Numbered from the stretch's first letter, positions 36,543-45,772 are shown. The stretch: 64,000 nucleotides of DNA from Urmitella timonensis (GCA_900120415.1 FQLW01000005.1:434001-498000), one strand, 5' to 3'. The notes: generated by a model from the sequence alone, not told the origin. A program made the numbers and translations.

Positions 36543-37003
36543 CAATTATTTTTGGCTCTGCCTCTGATAAAGAAAAAATGGCAGGCGCAGCTAAATGTTT
36601 AGATGAATTCGGGCTGGAATACAAAGCATTTATCGCTTCTGCGCACCGGGTTCCAGAATTATTAGAGACCATTCTAAAAGAAGCCGTGGACTCGGGGGCG
36701 AAAGCTATCATTGCGGGAGCCGGACTGGCAGCACACCTGCCGGGAGTAATCGCTTCTAAAGTCACTATCCCAGTTATCGGAGTACCCTTAGATGCGGCTT
36801 TGGGCGGACAAGATGCTCTCTATTCAATCGTGCAAATGCCCAAAGGAATCCCGGTTTCGACGGTGGGAATCAATAACTCCTATAACGCTGCTATGACTGC
36901 GGTTGAAATCATCGGTACCAGCAACCAGCAGGTAGCTGCGCAGCTAAAAGAATACCGCGAAAATATGAAGAAAAAATTCACTGCCGAACCGATTAATTTT
37001 TAA
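36533..37003 (+). CDS. purE: N5-carboxyaminoimidazole ribonucleotide mutase (PurE)
   Basis: This 156-residue PurE moves or adds the carboxyl group on aminoimidazole ribonucleotide. It has IIFGSASDKEKM, SAHRVPELLE, IAGAGLAAHLPGVIA and LYSIVQMPKGIPVSTVGI. The SAHR motif points to class I, which normally needs PurK, but no purK is in this window. The sequence departs from the common class I pattern (GLAAHLPG for GGAAHLPG, GVPLDAAL for GVPVQS) and looks closer to clostridial forms. That comparison is by eye. Its start lies inside purL. Confidence 0.92.
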   Translation: MDVAIIFGSASDKEKMAGAAKCLDEFGLEYKAFIASAHRVPELLETILKEAVDSGAKAIIAGAGLAAHLPGVIASKVTIPVIGVPLDAALGGQDALYSIVQMPKGIPVSTVGINNSYNAAMTAVEIIGTSNQQVAAQLKEYRENMKKKFTAEPINF

Positions 37004-37033
37004 TAAAAATACAATAAAAGAGAAGGCAAAATA

Positions 37034-37744
37034 ATGGAGAAGAAAGAATTTCTTTACGAGGGTAAAGCCAAGAAAATCTATGCTACCGACGACCCTGATA
37101 AAGTCATCGTCTACTACAAAGACGATGCTACTGCCGGTAACGGAGAGAAAAAGGGCACCATTAAAGATAAAGGTGTAATTAACAATGAGCTAACCAGTTA
37201 CCTGTTTGAAATGCTGGCTTCCCACGGGGTGAAAACCCATTTCCTTGAGAAACTCAGCGATCGCGAACAATTGTGCGTCAAGCTAGATATTGTTCCGCTA
37301 GAGGTAATTACCCGCAATATTATTGCGGGTTCTATGGCTAAACGCCTAGGTCTAGAAGAGGGAACTATCCCGAAGAAAATGATTCAAGAGTTCTCCTATA
37401 AGGACGATAGCTTGGGTGACCCCCTGATTAACTCTGATCATGCGATTGCCATCGGGGCAGCGACCGAAGAAGAAGTTGCCGAAATCCTGGAGGTAACCGC
37501 TAAGATTAACCAGATTCTTTCTGATGCTTTCAAGAAAGAAGGCATCCTCTTAGTGGACTTCAAGATCGAGTTTGGTCGCGACAAGGACGGGAATCTGCTG
37601 TTAGCAGACGAAATCACCCCAGACACCTGCCGGCTTTGGGACGCAGAAACCAAGAAGAAACTAGACAAGGATCGCTTCCGGCGAGATATGGGCGGGATTG
37701 AAGAAGCCTACAAGGAAATCCTGCACCGCATTACCAAGAAATAA
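37034..37744 (+). CDS. purC: SAICAR synthetase
   Basis: This 236-residue enzyme joins CAIR and aspartate. It shows [20 protein letters not shown] at residues 6-25, [45 protein letters not shown], and [32 protein letters not shown]. This compact form is the one common in Firmicutes. A 48-bp hairpin follows the stop and separates it from purM. Confidence 0.96.
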   Translation: MEKKEFLYEGKAKKIYATDDPDKVIVYYKDDATAGNGEKKGTIKDKGVINNELTSYLFEMLASHGVKTHFLEKLSDREQLCVKLDIVPLEVITRNIIAGSMAKRLGLEEGTIPKKMIQEFSYKDDSLGDPLINSDHAIAIGAATEEEVAEILEVTAKINQILSDAFKKEGILLVDFKIEFGRDKDGNLLLADEITPDTCRLWDAETKKKLDKDRFRRDMGGIEEAYKEILHRITKK

Positions 37745-37750
37745 CTAATT

Positions 37751-37798
37751 GCGCTTTTCCTGGGGGCGGAACCTCGCTTGCGCCCCCAGGAAAAGCGC
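37751..37798. terminator. Perfect 18-bp hairpin inside the purine operon
   Basis: GCGCTTTTCCTGGGGGCG (37751-37768) pairs exactly with CGCCCCCAGGAAAAGCGC (37781-37798). It lies between purC and purM, which are co-directional. It could partly stop transcription so purM-purD-purF are made at a lower level, or protect the purLEC transcript 3' end. No U-tract follows. Confidence 0.7.
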
Positions 37799-37838
37799 CA
37801 CAATGTAGAGCGCTACTGAGGGCAAGGGAAAACAGATT

Positions 37839-38816
37839 ATGGTCAGCTATAAAGATGCCGGTGTCGATAAAGAAGCAGGCTATGAGCATGTGCGCAGGCT
37901 GAAGAAAATGGTAGACTCCACCCAAAATGAACAGGTTTTGGGATCGCTAGGCTCATTTGCTGCTCTGTATGAGCTGGGAAACTACCGCAATCCAGTCCTG
38001 GTTTCCGGCACTGACGGGGTAGGAACAAAACTTAAAATCGCTTTCGCCCTCGAAAAATACGACACTGTAGGTATTGACCTGGTGGCAATGTGTGTAAATG
38101 ACGTGCTCTGTCATGGGGCGCGCCCGCTATTCTTCCTCGACTATCTGGCTTGCTCCCAGCTAGACGCCGACGTTTCTGCCCAATTGGTTTCCGGGGTAGT
38201 TGCTGGCTGTAAACAAGCCGGGGCTGCCCTAGTGGGGGGCGAAACCGCAGAAATGCCCGGATTTTATGCACCCGGAGACTACGATATGGCCGGTTTTGCC
38301 GTCGGCGTGGTAGAAAAAGATGCCATTATAGACGGCTCGGCTATCCGTAGCGGCGACCGAGTGATAGCACTTCCCTCCTCAGGACTACATTCCAACGGCT
38401 TCTCCCTGGTAAGAGCACTATTTAAAGATGACTTTTCGCCAGAGCTACTTACGCCCACCAGAATATATGTACCTGAAATTCTGGCTTTACTAGACAAAAA
38501 AGTTAAACTTCATGGCCTAGCGAATATCACTGGCGGGGGGCTGGAAGAAAACGTACCTCGGATTATTCCCGAGGGGCTCACCGCCCAGATTGAAAAATCC
38601 AAAGTTCGGATTCTCGATATTTTTAGGCGCAGTGAGTTCGACGCAGTTAGCGAACCGGAAATGTGGGGAACTTTCAATATGGGAGTGGGGTTTGTGCTAG
38701 TGGTTCCCCCGGAAGAACTGCCACAAATACAAGCCATAGTGCCTGATGCTTACGAAATAGGAGAAATAAAAGCACAAATTCCCGAGCAGCAAGGCAATAA
38801 AATATGCCTGCGATAA
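37839..38816 (+). CDS. purM: Phosphoribosylformylglycinamidine cyclo-ligase (AIR synthase)
   Basis: This 325-residue ATP-dependent cyclase makes aminoimidazole ribonucleotide. It has SYKDAGVDKEAGYEHV, VSGTDGVGTKLKIAF near 51, AMCVNDVLCHGARPLFFLDY near 84, GGETAEMPGFYAPGDYDMAGFAVG near 128-151 and ITGGGLEENVPRII near 230. It is the normal length. The ATG follows a purine-rich stretch (GAGGGCAAGGGAAA). It is the first gene after the internal hairpin. Confidence 0.96.
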   Translation: MVSYKDAGVDKEAGYEHVRRLKKMVDSTQNEQVLGSLGSFAALYELGNYRNPVLVSGTDGVGTKLKIAFALEKYDTVGIDLVAMCVNDVLCHGARPLFFLDYLACSQLDADVSAQLVSGVVAGCKQAGAALVGGETAEMPGFYAPGDYDMAGFAVGVVEKDAIIDGSAIRSGDRVIALPSSGLHSNGFSLVRALFKDDFSPELLTPTRIYVPEILALLDKKVKLHGLANITGGGLEENVPRIIPEGLTAQIEKSKVRILDIFRRSEFDAVSEPEMWGTFNMGVGFVLVVPPEELPQIQAIVPDAYEIGEIKAQIPEQQGNKICLR

Positions 38817-38887
38817 TCAGCTATTGCTTTAGGTAGCAGACACAAATCTTTTGGAATCGTTAGCGGAAAAAGGGAGAATAAAAGCTG

Positions 38888-40081
38888 ATGGCGAAGATTT
38901 TAATAGTAGGTAACGGGGGACGCGAAAACGCGATTAAGCGCGCCCTGAGTGCTCACGAGATTGCCCAAACCACGTCCTCTAAAATGCAAGAAATCTTGCA
39001 GACGGCGCGCGATTTCTCCGCTGATTTAACCATTGTGGGCAGCGAAGACCTGCTAGTTGCCGGAATTGAAGATTTATTTAGCCAGGCAGGAATGAAGCTG
39101 TTTGGGCCGGGTAGGGCGGCTGCCCGACTAGAGGGCTCGAAAGCCTATGCCAAAGACTTTATGAAAAAATACGGGGTAAAAACCGCCCGCTACCAAACTT
39201 TCAGCGACTACGAGACCGCGATTGCGGGACTGGTGGATTTTAACCTCCCGGTAGTGGTGAAAGCTTCTGGACTTGCAGCCGGAAAAGGGGTAATCATCTG
39301 CGAAACCGCAGATGAAGCTCGTGATGCGATTGCGGAAATCATGGTTGAGGGACGATTCGGCAAAGCCGGAGAACAGGTTATCTTAGAGGAATACCTGGTC
39401 GGCAAAGAAGCCTCTATTCTCAGTCTCGCTAATGAAAAAGGTATCTTTCCGCTAGTTTCTGCCAAGGATCATAAGAAGATTGGCGAAGGAGAAACTGGTC
39501 CCAATACTGGTGGAATGGGAACTTTTGCTCCCAATCCGTTTTACACCGATGAGCGGCAAGCCCAGTTTGAACGCGACATTTTGGCTCCGACTTTGAAAGG
39601 TATCCAGGCAGAGGGGCTAAAATTTGCGGGCTGTATATTCTTTGGTTTAATGCTCACTGATAATGGCACTTACCTTTTGGAATACAATATGCGCTTTGGC
39701 GACCCGGAAACCCAAGTTGTATTGCCACTCCTCGATAGCGATTTATATTCACTTTTAACTGCCTGTATGCAGCGGACACTTACCCAGGAAGATATTAAAA
39801 TACGTAATCAAAAAGCTATCTGTCTGGTATTAGCCTCAGGGGGATATCCCGGAGATTACCAGAAAGGTAAAGAAATTACCGGTCTGGATGGAGTCGATTA
39901 TCTAGAGGCGGGAGTGCGCCATGAAAACGGTAAAAGCTACACCAATGGTGGGCGGGTGCTAAACCTTTTGGCACAAGCCGACACTCTAGAGGCAGCCAGA
40001 AATATAGTCTATAAGAATGCTGAAATAGTAGATTTTGCGGGTAAAACCTATCGTAAAGATATAGGTAGCGACGCTATTTAA
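38888..40081 (+). CDS. purD: Phosphoribosylamine-glycine ligase (GAR synthetase)
   Basis: This 397-residue ATP-grasp enzyme joins phosphoribosylamine and glycine. It contains ILIVGNGGRENAIKRALS, KAYAKDFMKKYGVKTARYQTF, VVVKASGLAAGKGVIICET near 122, SAKDHKKIGEGETGPNTGGMGTFAP near 194 and YLLEYNMRFGDPETQVVLPLL near 260. It is slightly shorter than the common 420-residue form because the N-terminal domain is compact. It lies between purM and purF in the same direction. Confidence 0.95.
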   Translation: MAKILIVGNGGRENAIKRALSAHEIAQTTSSKMQEILQTARDFSADLTIVGSEDLLVAGIEDLFSQAGMKLFGPGRAAARLEGSKAYAKDFMKKYGVKTARYQTFSDYETAIAGLVDFNLPVVVKASGLAAGKGVIICETADEARDAIAEIMVEGRFGKAGEQVILEEYLVGKEASILSLANEKGIFPLVSAKDHKKIGEGETGPNTGGMGTFAPNPFYTDERQAQFERDILAPTLKGIQAEGLKFAGCIFFGLMLTDNGTYLLEYNMRFGDPETQVVLPLLDSDLYSLLTACMQRTLTQEDIKIRNQKAICLVLASGGYPGDYQKGKEITGLDGVDYLEAGVRHENGKSYTNGGRVLNLLAQADTLEAARNIVYKNAEIVDFAGKTYRKDIGSDAI

Positions 40082-40129
40082 TAAACCAGTCCTATCGCTT
40101 AGGGTTTTTAATTATTTAGGAGGACGAGC

Positions 40130-41590
40130 TTGCAGGCACAAACGGTAACTAACCTGGGAGAAGAATGCGGGGTTTTCGGAGTATATGGTTCTCCCGATGC
40201 CTCTAGTCTTGTTTATTACGGACTGCACGCCCTCCAGCACCGCGGTCAAGAAGGAGCCGGTATAGCGGTCTCCGATGGCGAAACTATCCGAGTTAAAAAA
40301 GCCAAAGGGCTGGTAACCGAAGTTTTTGATGACCCTAAGCGCCTCACTAAACTGAGTGGTTCGCGCGGGATTGGCCATGTGCGGTATTCAACCTCTGGAA
40401 ATAACTGGTCTTGCAATCTACAGCCCTTTGTGTTCCATCTCCATCAAGGCAATATTGCTTTAGCACATAATGGAAACCTGGTAAATTCTCCGCAGCTTAA
40501 AGCGCAGCTAGAGCAGCAAGGCTCTATCTTTAACTCCAACTCAGATTCGGAAGTTCTTATGCATTTAATAATGCATGAACAAGGCACCTTCTATGAAAAA
40601 TTATGTGCAGCCTTGAATAAACTGCGGGGCGGATTCACCTACCTGATTATGACCGATGACACCATGTACGGGATTGTGGATCCGCACTGTCTGCGTCCTT
40701 TAGTAATTGGGAAGATGAAGACTCGGGGAGGCTGGGTTTTAGCCAGTGAGAGTTGCGCTCTAGATTTGATTGGGGCTGATTTCTACCGGGATTTGCGCGG
40801 TGGGGAAATCGCTATTATCAACGAGGACGGTCTTAAGATTAAGCGCTACTGCGAGGAACAAGATACTTGCGTTGCCGCCATGGAATATATTTATTTCGCT
40901 AGACCAGATTCCAATATTTTGGGGAAAAATGTTCATGCGGTGCGTAAACAGTGCGGGATGGCCCTCGCTAAAGAACAGCCCACACCGGGCGCGGATATTG
41001 TAATCGGCGTTCCTAACTCCTCACTTTCTGCCGCCTCGGGCTATGCGGAAGCTGCACACCTGCCCTATGAAATGGGATTAATAAAGAACCAGTACGTGAC
41101 TCGCACTTTTATTCAACCAAAGCAATCATTGCGGGAAAAGGGCGTATTGATGAAGCTGTCTGCGGTCAAAGGAATCGTAGAAGGTAAATCCGTGGTGATG
41201 GTTGATGACTCGATTGTGCGTGGCACTACCTCTAGAAGAATCGTGAAACTGTTAAAAGATGCTGGGGCTCGCGAGGTACATGTGCGGATTGCTTCCCCTG
41301 AGTTTATTTTTCCTAGTTTCTACGGTATTGATGTTTCTAATTCCGCTGAACTAATCAGTGCCCATATGGATGTCGATGAACTGGGTGCCCATTTGGGGGC
41401 AGATTCTCTGGCGTACCTGTCGGTTGCGGGTCTGGTTGAATCGGTAGGTTTGAATCTTCCCGGACCTTATGGTGGTTTGTGTATGGATTCATTTGCCGGG
41501 CATTACCCGGCGGGTCTTGGTAGCTACGAGGAAGAATACCTTGAAACTATGACGAAGATTCAAAGCGACTTTTCTAATAAGTATCGCTAG
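40130..41590 (+). CDS. purF: Amidophosphoribosyltransferase
   Basis: This 486-residue enzyme starts purine synthesis by making phosphoribosylamine from PRPP and glutamine. After a short propeptide-like stretch (MQAQTVTNLGEE) comes the catalytic Cys13 in CGVFGVYG. Further motifs are LHALQHRGQEGAGI, IGHVRYSTSG, LAHNGNLVN and the PRPP loop VVMVDDSIVRGTTSRRIV near 360. The TTG start is supported by AGGAGGACGAGC. It is the last gene of the operon; purN and purH are not present here. Its 3' end overlaps the opposing EamA gene by 17 bp. Confidence 0.96.
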   Translation: MQAQTVTNLGEECGVFGVYGSPDASSLVYYGLHALQHRGQEGAGIAVSDGETIRVKKAKGLVTEVFDDPKRLTKLSGSRGIGHVRYSTSGNNWSCNLQPFVFHLHQGNIALAHNGNLVNSPQLKAQLEQQGSIFNSNSDSEVLMHLIMHEQGTFYEKLCAALNKLRGGFTYLIMTDDTMYGIVDPHCLRPLVIGKMKTRGGWVLASESCALDLIGADFYRDLRGGEIAIINEDGLKIKRYCEEQDTCVAAMEYIYFARPDSNILGKNVHAVRKQCGMALAKEQPTPGADIVIGVPNSSLSAASGYAEAAHLPYEMGLIKNQYVTRTFIQPKQSLREKGVLMKLSAVKGIVEGKSVVMVDDSIVRGTTSRRIVKLLKDAGAREVHVRIASPEFIFPSFYGIDVSNSAELISAHMDVDELGAHLGADSLAYLSVAGLVESVGLNLPGPYGGLCMDSFAGHYPAGLGSYEEEYLETMTKIQSDFSNKYR

Positions 41591-42518
41591 TTTTCTTCCG
41601 GGTTAAGCGAATCTTATCGCGCGCCTGCCAGGCGGGGATTAGCTCGGTTGTTAGCATTGCCACCAGCACTAAAGCGCCCCCGATAAGCATTCTCGAAGTC
41701 ACGTCCTCGCCGCCGAAGAATACCGCAAAGAAAGCGGCAAACACCGGTTCCATGGTCATAACTACCGCGGCTTTAGTAGGACGTAGCTGACTTTGCGCCC
41801 AAGTTTGCAAGATAAGGGCTCCGATAGCGGCAAAGACTACTGTGTAGGCGATTGCCACCCACGCCGAAACAGTATGGGGCAAAGTTATACCGAATGGGAG
41901 CGCCGCGAGGGGACAAAATAAGCCTAAAGCGATTAGCTGTACCGCCGCTAAGGTTAAGGGGTTATCTCTCGTAGCCCAGCGAGCCGTCAGCACGATATGT
42001 AATGAAAAGAGAATCGCCCCGATTAAGGTGATTGTTTCCCCAATCCCGATTGATAGCCCCTTCAGACTCAATACCATCAATCCTGCCAGGGCGATTATGG
42101 CGGCCGCCAAGTTTACCGGTTTGATTTTTTCGCGGAAAAGTAACCATACCAGCAGGGGAGTGAGCACCACATATAGACCGGTAATAAACCCTACTACCGA
42201 TGCATCGGCGCTCTCTAACCCTTTGGTTTGAAAAATCTGGGCACTGGCATAGACAAAACCTAAGCCGAAGCCGTGAATCCAGGTTTCTTTGGGGGCGCGG
42301 CGCAGGCGGGAAAAGAAACATATTCCAACCAGAATTCCTGAGGCTAAGAAGCGAATCGCTAGGAACGATAAGGTGCTCATATCGCTTAAGAGGTCTTTAA
42401 TCAAGAAAAAGGTGGATCCCCAAACAGTGGTCGCAACTAGCAGCGCACATACCGCTAAACTTTGTCGATAGTAGCGGTTAAGTCCCTTAAAATAAACCTG
42501 GTTGGATTTAATCATCAC
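41574..42518 (-). CDS. EamA/DMT-family transporter
   Basis: This 314-residue protein has about ten membrane helices in two EamA repeats. The first begins LAVCALLVATTVWGSTFFLIKDLL and includes RFLASGILVGICFF and VYASAQIFQTKGLESADASVVGFITG. The second includes AYTVVFAAIGALILQTWAQ and TKAAVVMTMEPVFAAFFAV. Such proteins export amino acids or other metabolites; the substrate here cannot be predicted. Start codons GTG 42518 and ATG 42515 are both possible. It runs against purF and diverges from the pyrB leader. Confidence 0.88.
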   Translation of the reverse strand: MMIKSNQVYFKGLNRYYRQSLAVCALLVATTVWGSTFFLIKDLLSDMSTLSFLAIRFLASGILVGICFFSRLRRAPKETWIHGFGLGFVYASAQIFQTKGLESADASVVGFITGLYVVLTPLLVWLLFREKIKPVNLAAAIIALAGLMVLSLKGLSIGIGETITLIGAILFSLHIVLTARWATRDNPLTLAAVQLIALGLFCPLAALPFGITLPHTVSAWVAIAYTVVFAAIGALILQTWAQSQLRPTKAAVVMTMEPVFAAFFAVFFGGEDVTSRMLIGGALVLVAMLTTELIPAWQARDKIRLTRKKTSDTY

Positions 42519-42680
42519 TCGATTCTAGAGCCGCCCTCGTAAGGAATTCTATTTGGAACGGTGTGTACTCTAGCACCCCCTAGAAATCGGGCAGGTAGCT
42601 GGGGCTGGCTATCAGAGCACCTCAAGCGAGAGCTGGTTATTTTATGCTATTCTTCCCTTCAGGTAAACGTTAGGAGAGTG

Positions 42681-42806
42681 ATGGAAACCAGGAAGCTATC
42701 GCATCTAACTGGTGTTCCTATTCCCAATTCAAACCCGCTGTGGCGGGGTATTTTTTTATCAAAAACTATTAACAGGAAAGGACGTAAATATGCAGGATCA
42801 CTATGA
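42681..42806 (+). CDS. Leader peptide of pyrB, pyrL-like
   Basis: ATG 42681 follows TAGGAGAGTG and opens 41 codons that read through the attenuator hairpin and end at TGA 42804-42806, 17 bp inside pyrB. E. coli pyrBI has a leader peptide of similar length, 44 codons, that also spans its terminator. There, ribosomes close behind polymerase prevent the terminator from forming when UTP is low. The peptide contains PNSNPLWRGIFLSK over the hairpin and T-run. The sequence arrangement is seen directly; UTP control is inferred by analogy. Confidence 0.55.
   Translation: METRKLSHLTGVPIPNSNPLWRGIFLSKTINRKGRKYAGSL
42683..42757 (+). promoter_or_regulatory. Transcription attenuator in the pyrB leader
   Basis: CCCGC (42734-42738) and GCGGG (42743-42747) form a short stem followed by GTA and seven T residues (42751-42757), a classic intrinsic terminator 33 bp before pyrB. 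Upstream, GGAAACCAG (42683-42691) can pair with CTGGTGTTCC (42709-42718), placed like the pause hairpin of E. coli pyrBI. No PyrR-type binding loop was recognised. TATGCT near 42651 could be the -10 element of the promoter. Confidence 0.7.
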
Positions 42807-43836
42807 TTTTCCGCGTTTTGGAGTAGGGCAACATCTGATCTCGGTGTCTCAGTTCGATCACGAGAATCTGCAAGAGTTCTTTGACCTAGCCGAGTTTTTG
42901 CGTCCTATTGCGCAGCGTAAACAAATCTGTACCGTACTTGATGGGGCGGTTCTTTGCTCCCTGTTCTTTGAGCCTTCTACCCGCACCCGCCTTTCTTTTG
43001 AATCTGCTTTTTTGCGTCTCGGGGGAGAAGTCGAAACCACTACCGGTTTCACTTTTTCTTCTATGGCTAAAGGGGAATCAATCGCCGACACCTCGCGCGT
43101 GGTGTCCGGGTTCACCGATGTTTTAGTAGTTCGCCACCCAGATGCTGGTTCGGTAGCTGAGTTTGCCCGCCACTCTATAGTGCCGGTACTGAATGCGGGA
43201 GATGGTTCTGGTGAGCATCCCTCTCAGGCGTTATTAGATGTGTTCACGATGCGCAAGGAACTCGATAAAAGAGGTAAGAGCCTGGATGGCTGCACTATCG
43301 CTATCATGGGTGATTTAAAGTACGGTCGCACTGTTCATTCCCTAATGAAACTAATGAGCCTCTATGAGAATGTCACCTTTAGGCTGTTTTCTCCTCCCTC
43401 CCTGGAACTACCGGGACAAATTGCTGACTATGCTACTAAACGGGGAGGACGAGTAGTTACCTGTGGCACTCAGATTGAGGCTTTAGAGGGCGCAGATACG
43501 GTTTACGCTACCCGAGTCCAACGCGAACGGATGACTGAAGAACTGGCGAAATCAAAACAGCTGCAAGGCTGCTTACTCGATAAAGCCATGCTTGAACAAG
43601 CGGGTGTTGCCCAAGATATTATTATCTGTCACCCGCTGCCTCGTGATTCGCGTCCTAATGCGCTAGATCTTTCAACTGACGTGGACTGTTTGCCCGGTCT
43701 GTCGATTTTTAAGCAAACAGATAATGGGGTTCTGGTACGGATGGCAATGTTCCTAACCACTATGGGGGTAGGTAAACAGTTGGTGCAAGCAAAAACCAAG
43801 CAAAAAATCTGGAAAGTAACTCCCGAGGAAGAATAG
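42790..43836 (+). CDS. pyrB: Aspartate carbamoyltransferase catalytic chain, E. coli-like class
   Basis: This 348-residue enzyme makes carbamoyl aspartate in pyrimidine synthesis. It has FFEPSTRTRLSFESAFLRLG near 56-75, KGESIADTSRVVSGF, VRHPDAGS, LNAGDGSGEHPSQALLD near 137, MGDLKYGRTVHSLMKL and HPLPRDSRPN. The GDLKYGRTVHSL and STRTRLSFE patterns are closer to the E. coli/eukaryote class than to the usual actinobacterial PyrB. No pyrI regulatory gene follows. ATG 42790 has AAAGGA upstream; a longer frame from 42712 would run through the attenuator and is less likely. Lateral origin is possible. Confidence 0.93.
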   Translation: MQDHYDFPRFGVGQHLISVSQFDHENLQEFFDLAEFLRPIAQRKQICTVLDGAVLCSLFFEPSTRTRLSFESAFLRLGGEVETTTGFTFSSMAKGESIADTSRVVSGFTDVLVVRHPDAGSVAEFARHSIVPVLNAGDGSGEHPSQALLDVFTMRKELDKRGKSLDGCTIAIMGDLKYGRTVHSLMKLMSLYENVTFRLFSPPSLELPGQIADYATKRGGRVVTCGTQIEALEGADTVYATRVQRERMTEELAKSKQLQGCLLDKAMLEQAGVAQDIIICHPLPRDSRPNALDLSTDVDCLPGLSIFKQTDNGVLVRMAMFLTTMGVGKQLVQAKTKQKIWKVTPEEE

Positions 43837-43987
43837 TCAGTTATTTAGCTGTCTATCAGTTAGCTTTTCGGTCAGGGCTTTTAGAGCGAGCCAGGATAGG
43901 TAGCTAGGTTATTATTGTCTACTCTGCTAATAGATTTTTCGTTATAAATTTTTCGCCTCAGAGAGTGCAAGTAGTGGCATAAACGTT

Positions 43988-44026
43988 TATCGGGGTTGAG
44001 TAAACTTGGTTTACTCAACCCCGATA
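43988..44026. terminator. Perfect 18-bp hairpin between pyrB and the DUF1846 gene
   Basis: TATCGGGGTTGAGTAAAC (43988-44005) pairs exactly with GTTTACTCAACCCCGATA (44009-44026) around a 3-nt loop. It sits between convergent genes and probably stops both transcripts. No U-tract follows. Confidence 0.8.
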
Positions 44027-44066
44027 CTAACTAAGAGCGATTTACCTATGGATTGCTTCCCGAACC

Positions 44067-45551
44067 TTACTTCTTGAATAGGGTTTTGCGGGCATAAACC
44101 GGCTCAGAGGTTACTTGCAATCCCAATTGGCGGAAAATGTGGGTATCGACTGAACCGAGAATCGTGGTGGTGTGGACTTCGCAACCTCTAAGATTAACCA
44201 GTTGCTCTAGAGCTTTGCGCGCATTTTCATCGGTATCGGCAGAAACTGAAAGCGCAATCAAGACTTCATCGGTATGCAGACGGGGATTTTGCGCACCCAA
44301 ATGGTCAACCTTTAGGGTTTGAATCGGCTTAATTGAAGTCGGCGCAAGTAATTGAACCTTATTGTCGATTCCGGCCAGCAGTTTCAGAGCATTTAATAGC
44401 ATAGCCGAGCAGCACCCCAATAGAGGAGAGGTTTTACCCATCACAATCGTGCCATCACTAAGCTGCATAGCGGCTGCGGGAGCGCCAGTTTCGGACTCTA
44501 AACTAAGAGATGGATGTACCACAGTGCGGTAATCCTTGGTGATTCCCAGTTTTGCCATGGTCATGGCAATGCGGTGAGATTCAATTGGATCAGCCTGGGA
44601 AGCGGCTTCAGTACCTAAAGCGTGATAGTAACGCCGTACTACCTCTTGCTTTGCTGCCTCCTGGCAGACTAAATCGTCACTTATGCAAAAACCAGCCATA
44701 TTAACGCCCATATCGGTTGGGGACTGATAGGGGCAAGAACCGGCTAACTGCTGTAGCAAGGAACGTAGCAGTGGAAACACTTCCACATCGCGGTTATAGT
44801 TCACTGCCTGTTTTCCATATGCCTGCAAATGGAAAGGATCAATCATGTTTACGTCATCAAGGTCAGCGGTGGCGGCTTCATAGGCAAGATTGACCGGGTG
44901 ATCTAGGGGAAGATTCCAAATCGGGAAAGTTTCAAACTTGGCGTAACCAGCTTTTATGCCCCGTTTATATTCGTGGTATATCTGGGAAAGACAGGTTGCT
45001 AGCTTTCCGGAACCAGGTCCGGGAGCGGTCACCACCACCAAATCCCGGGTAGTTTCGATATAGTCATTTCGTCCTAGCCCGTCCTCGGAAACAATCAAAT
45101 CCGTGTTCGAGGGATAACCGGGGATTGTGCGGTGGCGAGCAACCTTTAACCCGGAACGTTGCAGCCGCTCTTTAAATAAACTTGCGATATGGTTATCGTC
45201 CTCCATCTGGGTAAGGACAATGTTTTCCACCAAAAAACCGCGCTCACGAAATACGTCCACGAGACGGAAAACGTCTTGTTCATAGGGAATGCCTAAATCT
45301 GCTCGCATCTTTTTGCGGCTGAGGTCTTTAGCATTAATCGCGATAACGATTTCCATTTCGTCCCGGAGTCTTTCCAGCATCGAAATTTTGTTATCAGGAG
45401 TGAAACCAGGAAGAACCCGGGAGGCATGGAAATCGTCAAATAGTTTGCCCCCCATCTCTAAATAGAGTTTGCCGCCTATCTGCTGGCGACGTTCATCAAT
45501 ATGCTTCGATTGCGAAGAAATATAACGTTCAGAATCAAAACCAATTCGCAT
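44067..45551 (-). CDS. DUF1846 family protein
   Basis: This protein of 494 residues belongs to the DUF1846 family: [20 protein letters not shown] at the N-terminus, [23 protein letters not shown] near 35-57, [31 protein letters not shown] and a central [19 protein letters not shown] that looks nucleotide-binding. I chose ATG 45551, with AAAGGG six bases upstream, over ATG 45590; the resulting length fits the family. The biochemical role is not established. Members occur in many Gram-positive bacteria. It appears as a single-gene unit. Confidence 0.9.
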   Translation of the reverse strand: MRIGFDSERYISSQSKHIDERRQQIGGKLYLEMGGKLFDDFHASRVLPGFTPDNKISMLERLRDEMEIVIAINAKDLSRKKMRADLGIPYEQDVFRLVDVFRERGFLVENIVLTQMEDDNHIASLFKERLQRSGLKVARHRTIPGYPSNTDLIVSEDGLGRNDYIETTRDLVVVTAPGPGSGKLATCLSQIYHEYKRGIKAGYAKFETFPIWNLPLDHPVNLAYEAATADLDDVNMIDPFHLQAYGKQAVNYNRDVEVFPLLRSLLQQLAGSCPYQSPTDMGVNMAGFCISDDLVCQEAAKQEVVRRYYHALGTEAASQADPIESHRIAMTMAKLGITKDYRTVVHPSLSLESETGAPAAAMQLSDGTIVMGKTSPLLGCCSAMLLNALKLLAGIDNKVQLLAPTSIKPIQTLKVDHLGAQNPRLHTDEVLIALSVSADTDENARKALEQLVNLRGCEVHTTTILGSVDTHIFRQLGLQVTSEPVYARKTLFKK

Positions 45552-45772
45552 TGGAGCCCTTTCATATCCTAAATCCTGTGGGGGATACAAGCGCCCTTAC
45601 CCATAATAGTAGGTGAACCCCGAAGCGTTAAACCCTGAGGAAAAACAAAGAACTAGGAGCTAGATTTGCCTAAAATGACGGATGTTTAAGGACAGGGGAA
45701 TATCGCAAGTAAATATCAGGGTCAAGCGCGGTGGTGGATTTGCGCGCCTAAAATCTCGATTAGTATCAAGAT

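Noticed and set aside
42712-42789. Longer N-terminus for pyrB starting at ATG 42712
   Set aside because: It would be encoded by the terminator hairpin and T-run, has no ribosome binding site, and the conserved PyrB sequence begins after ATG 42790.
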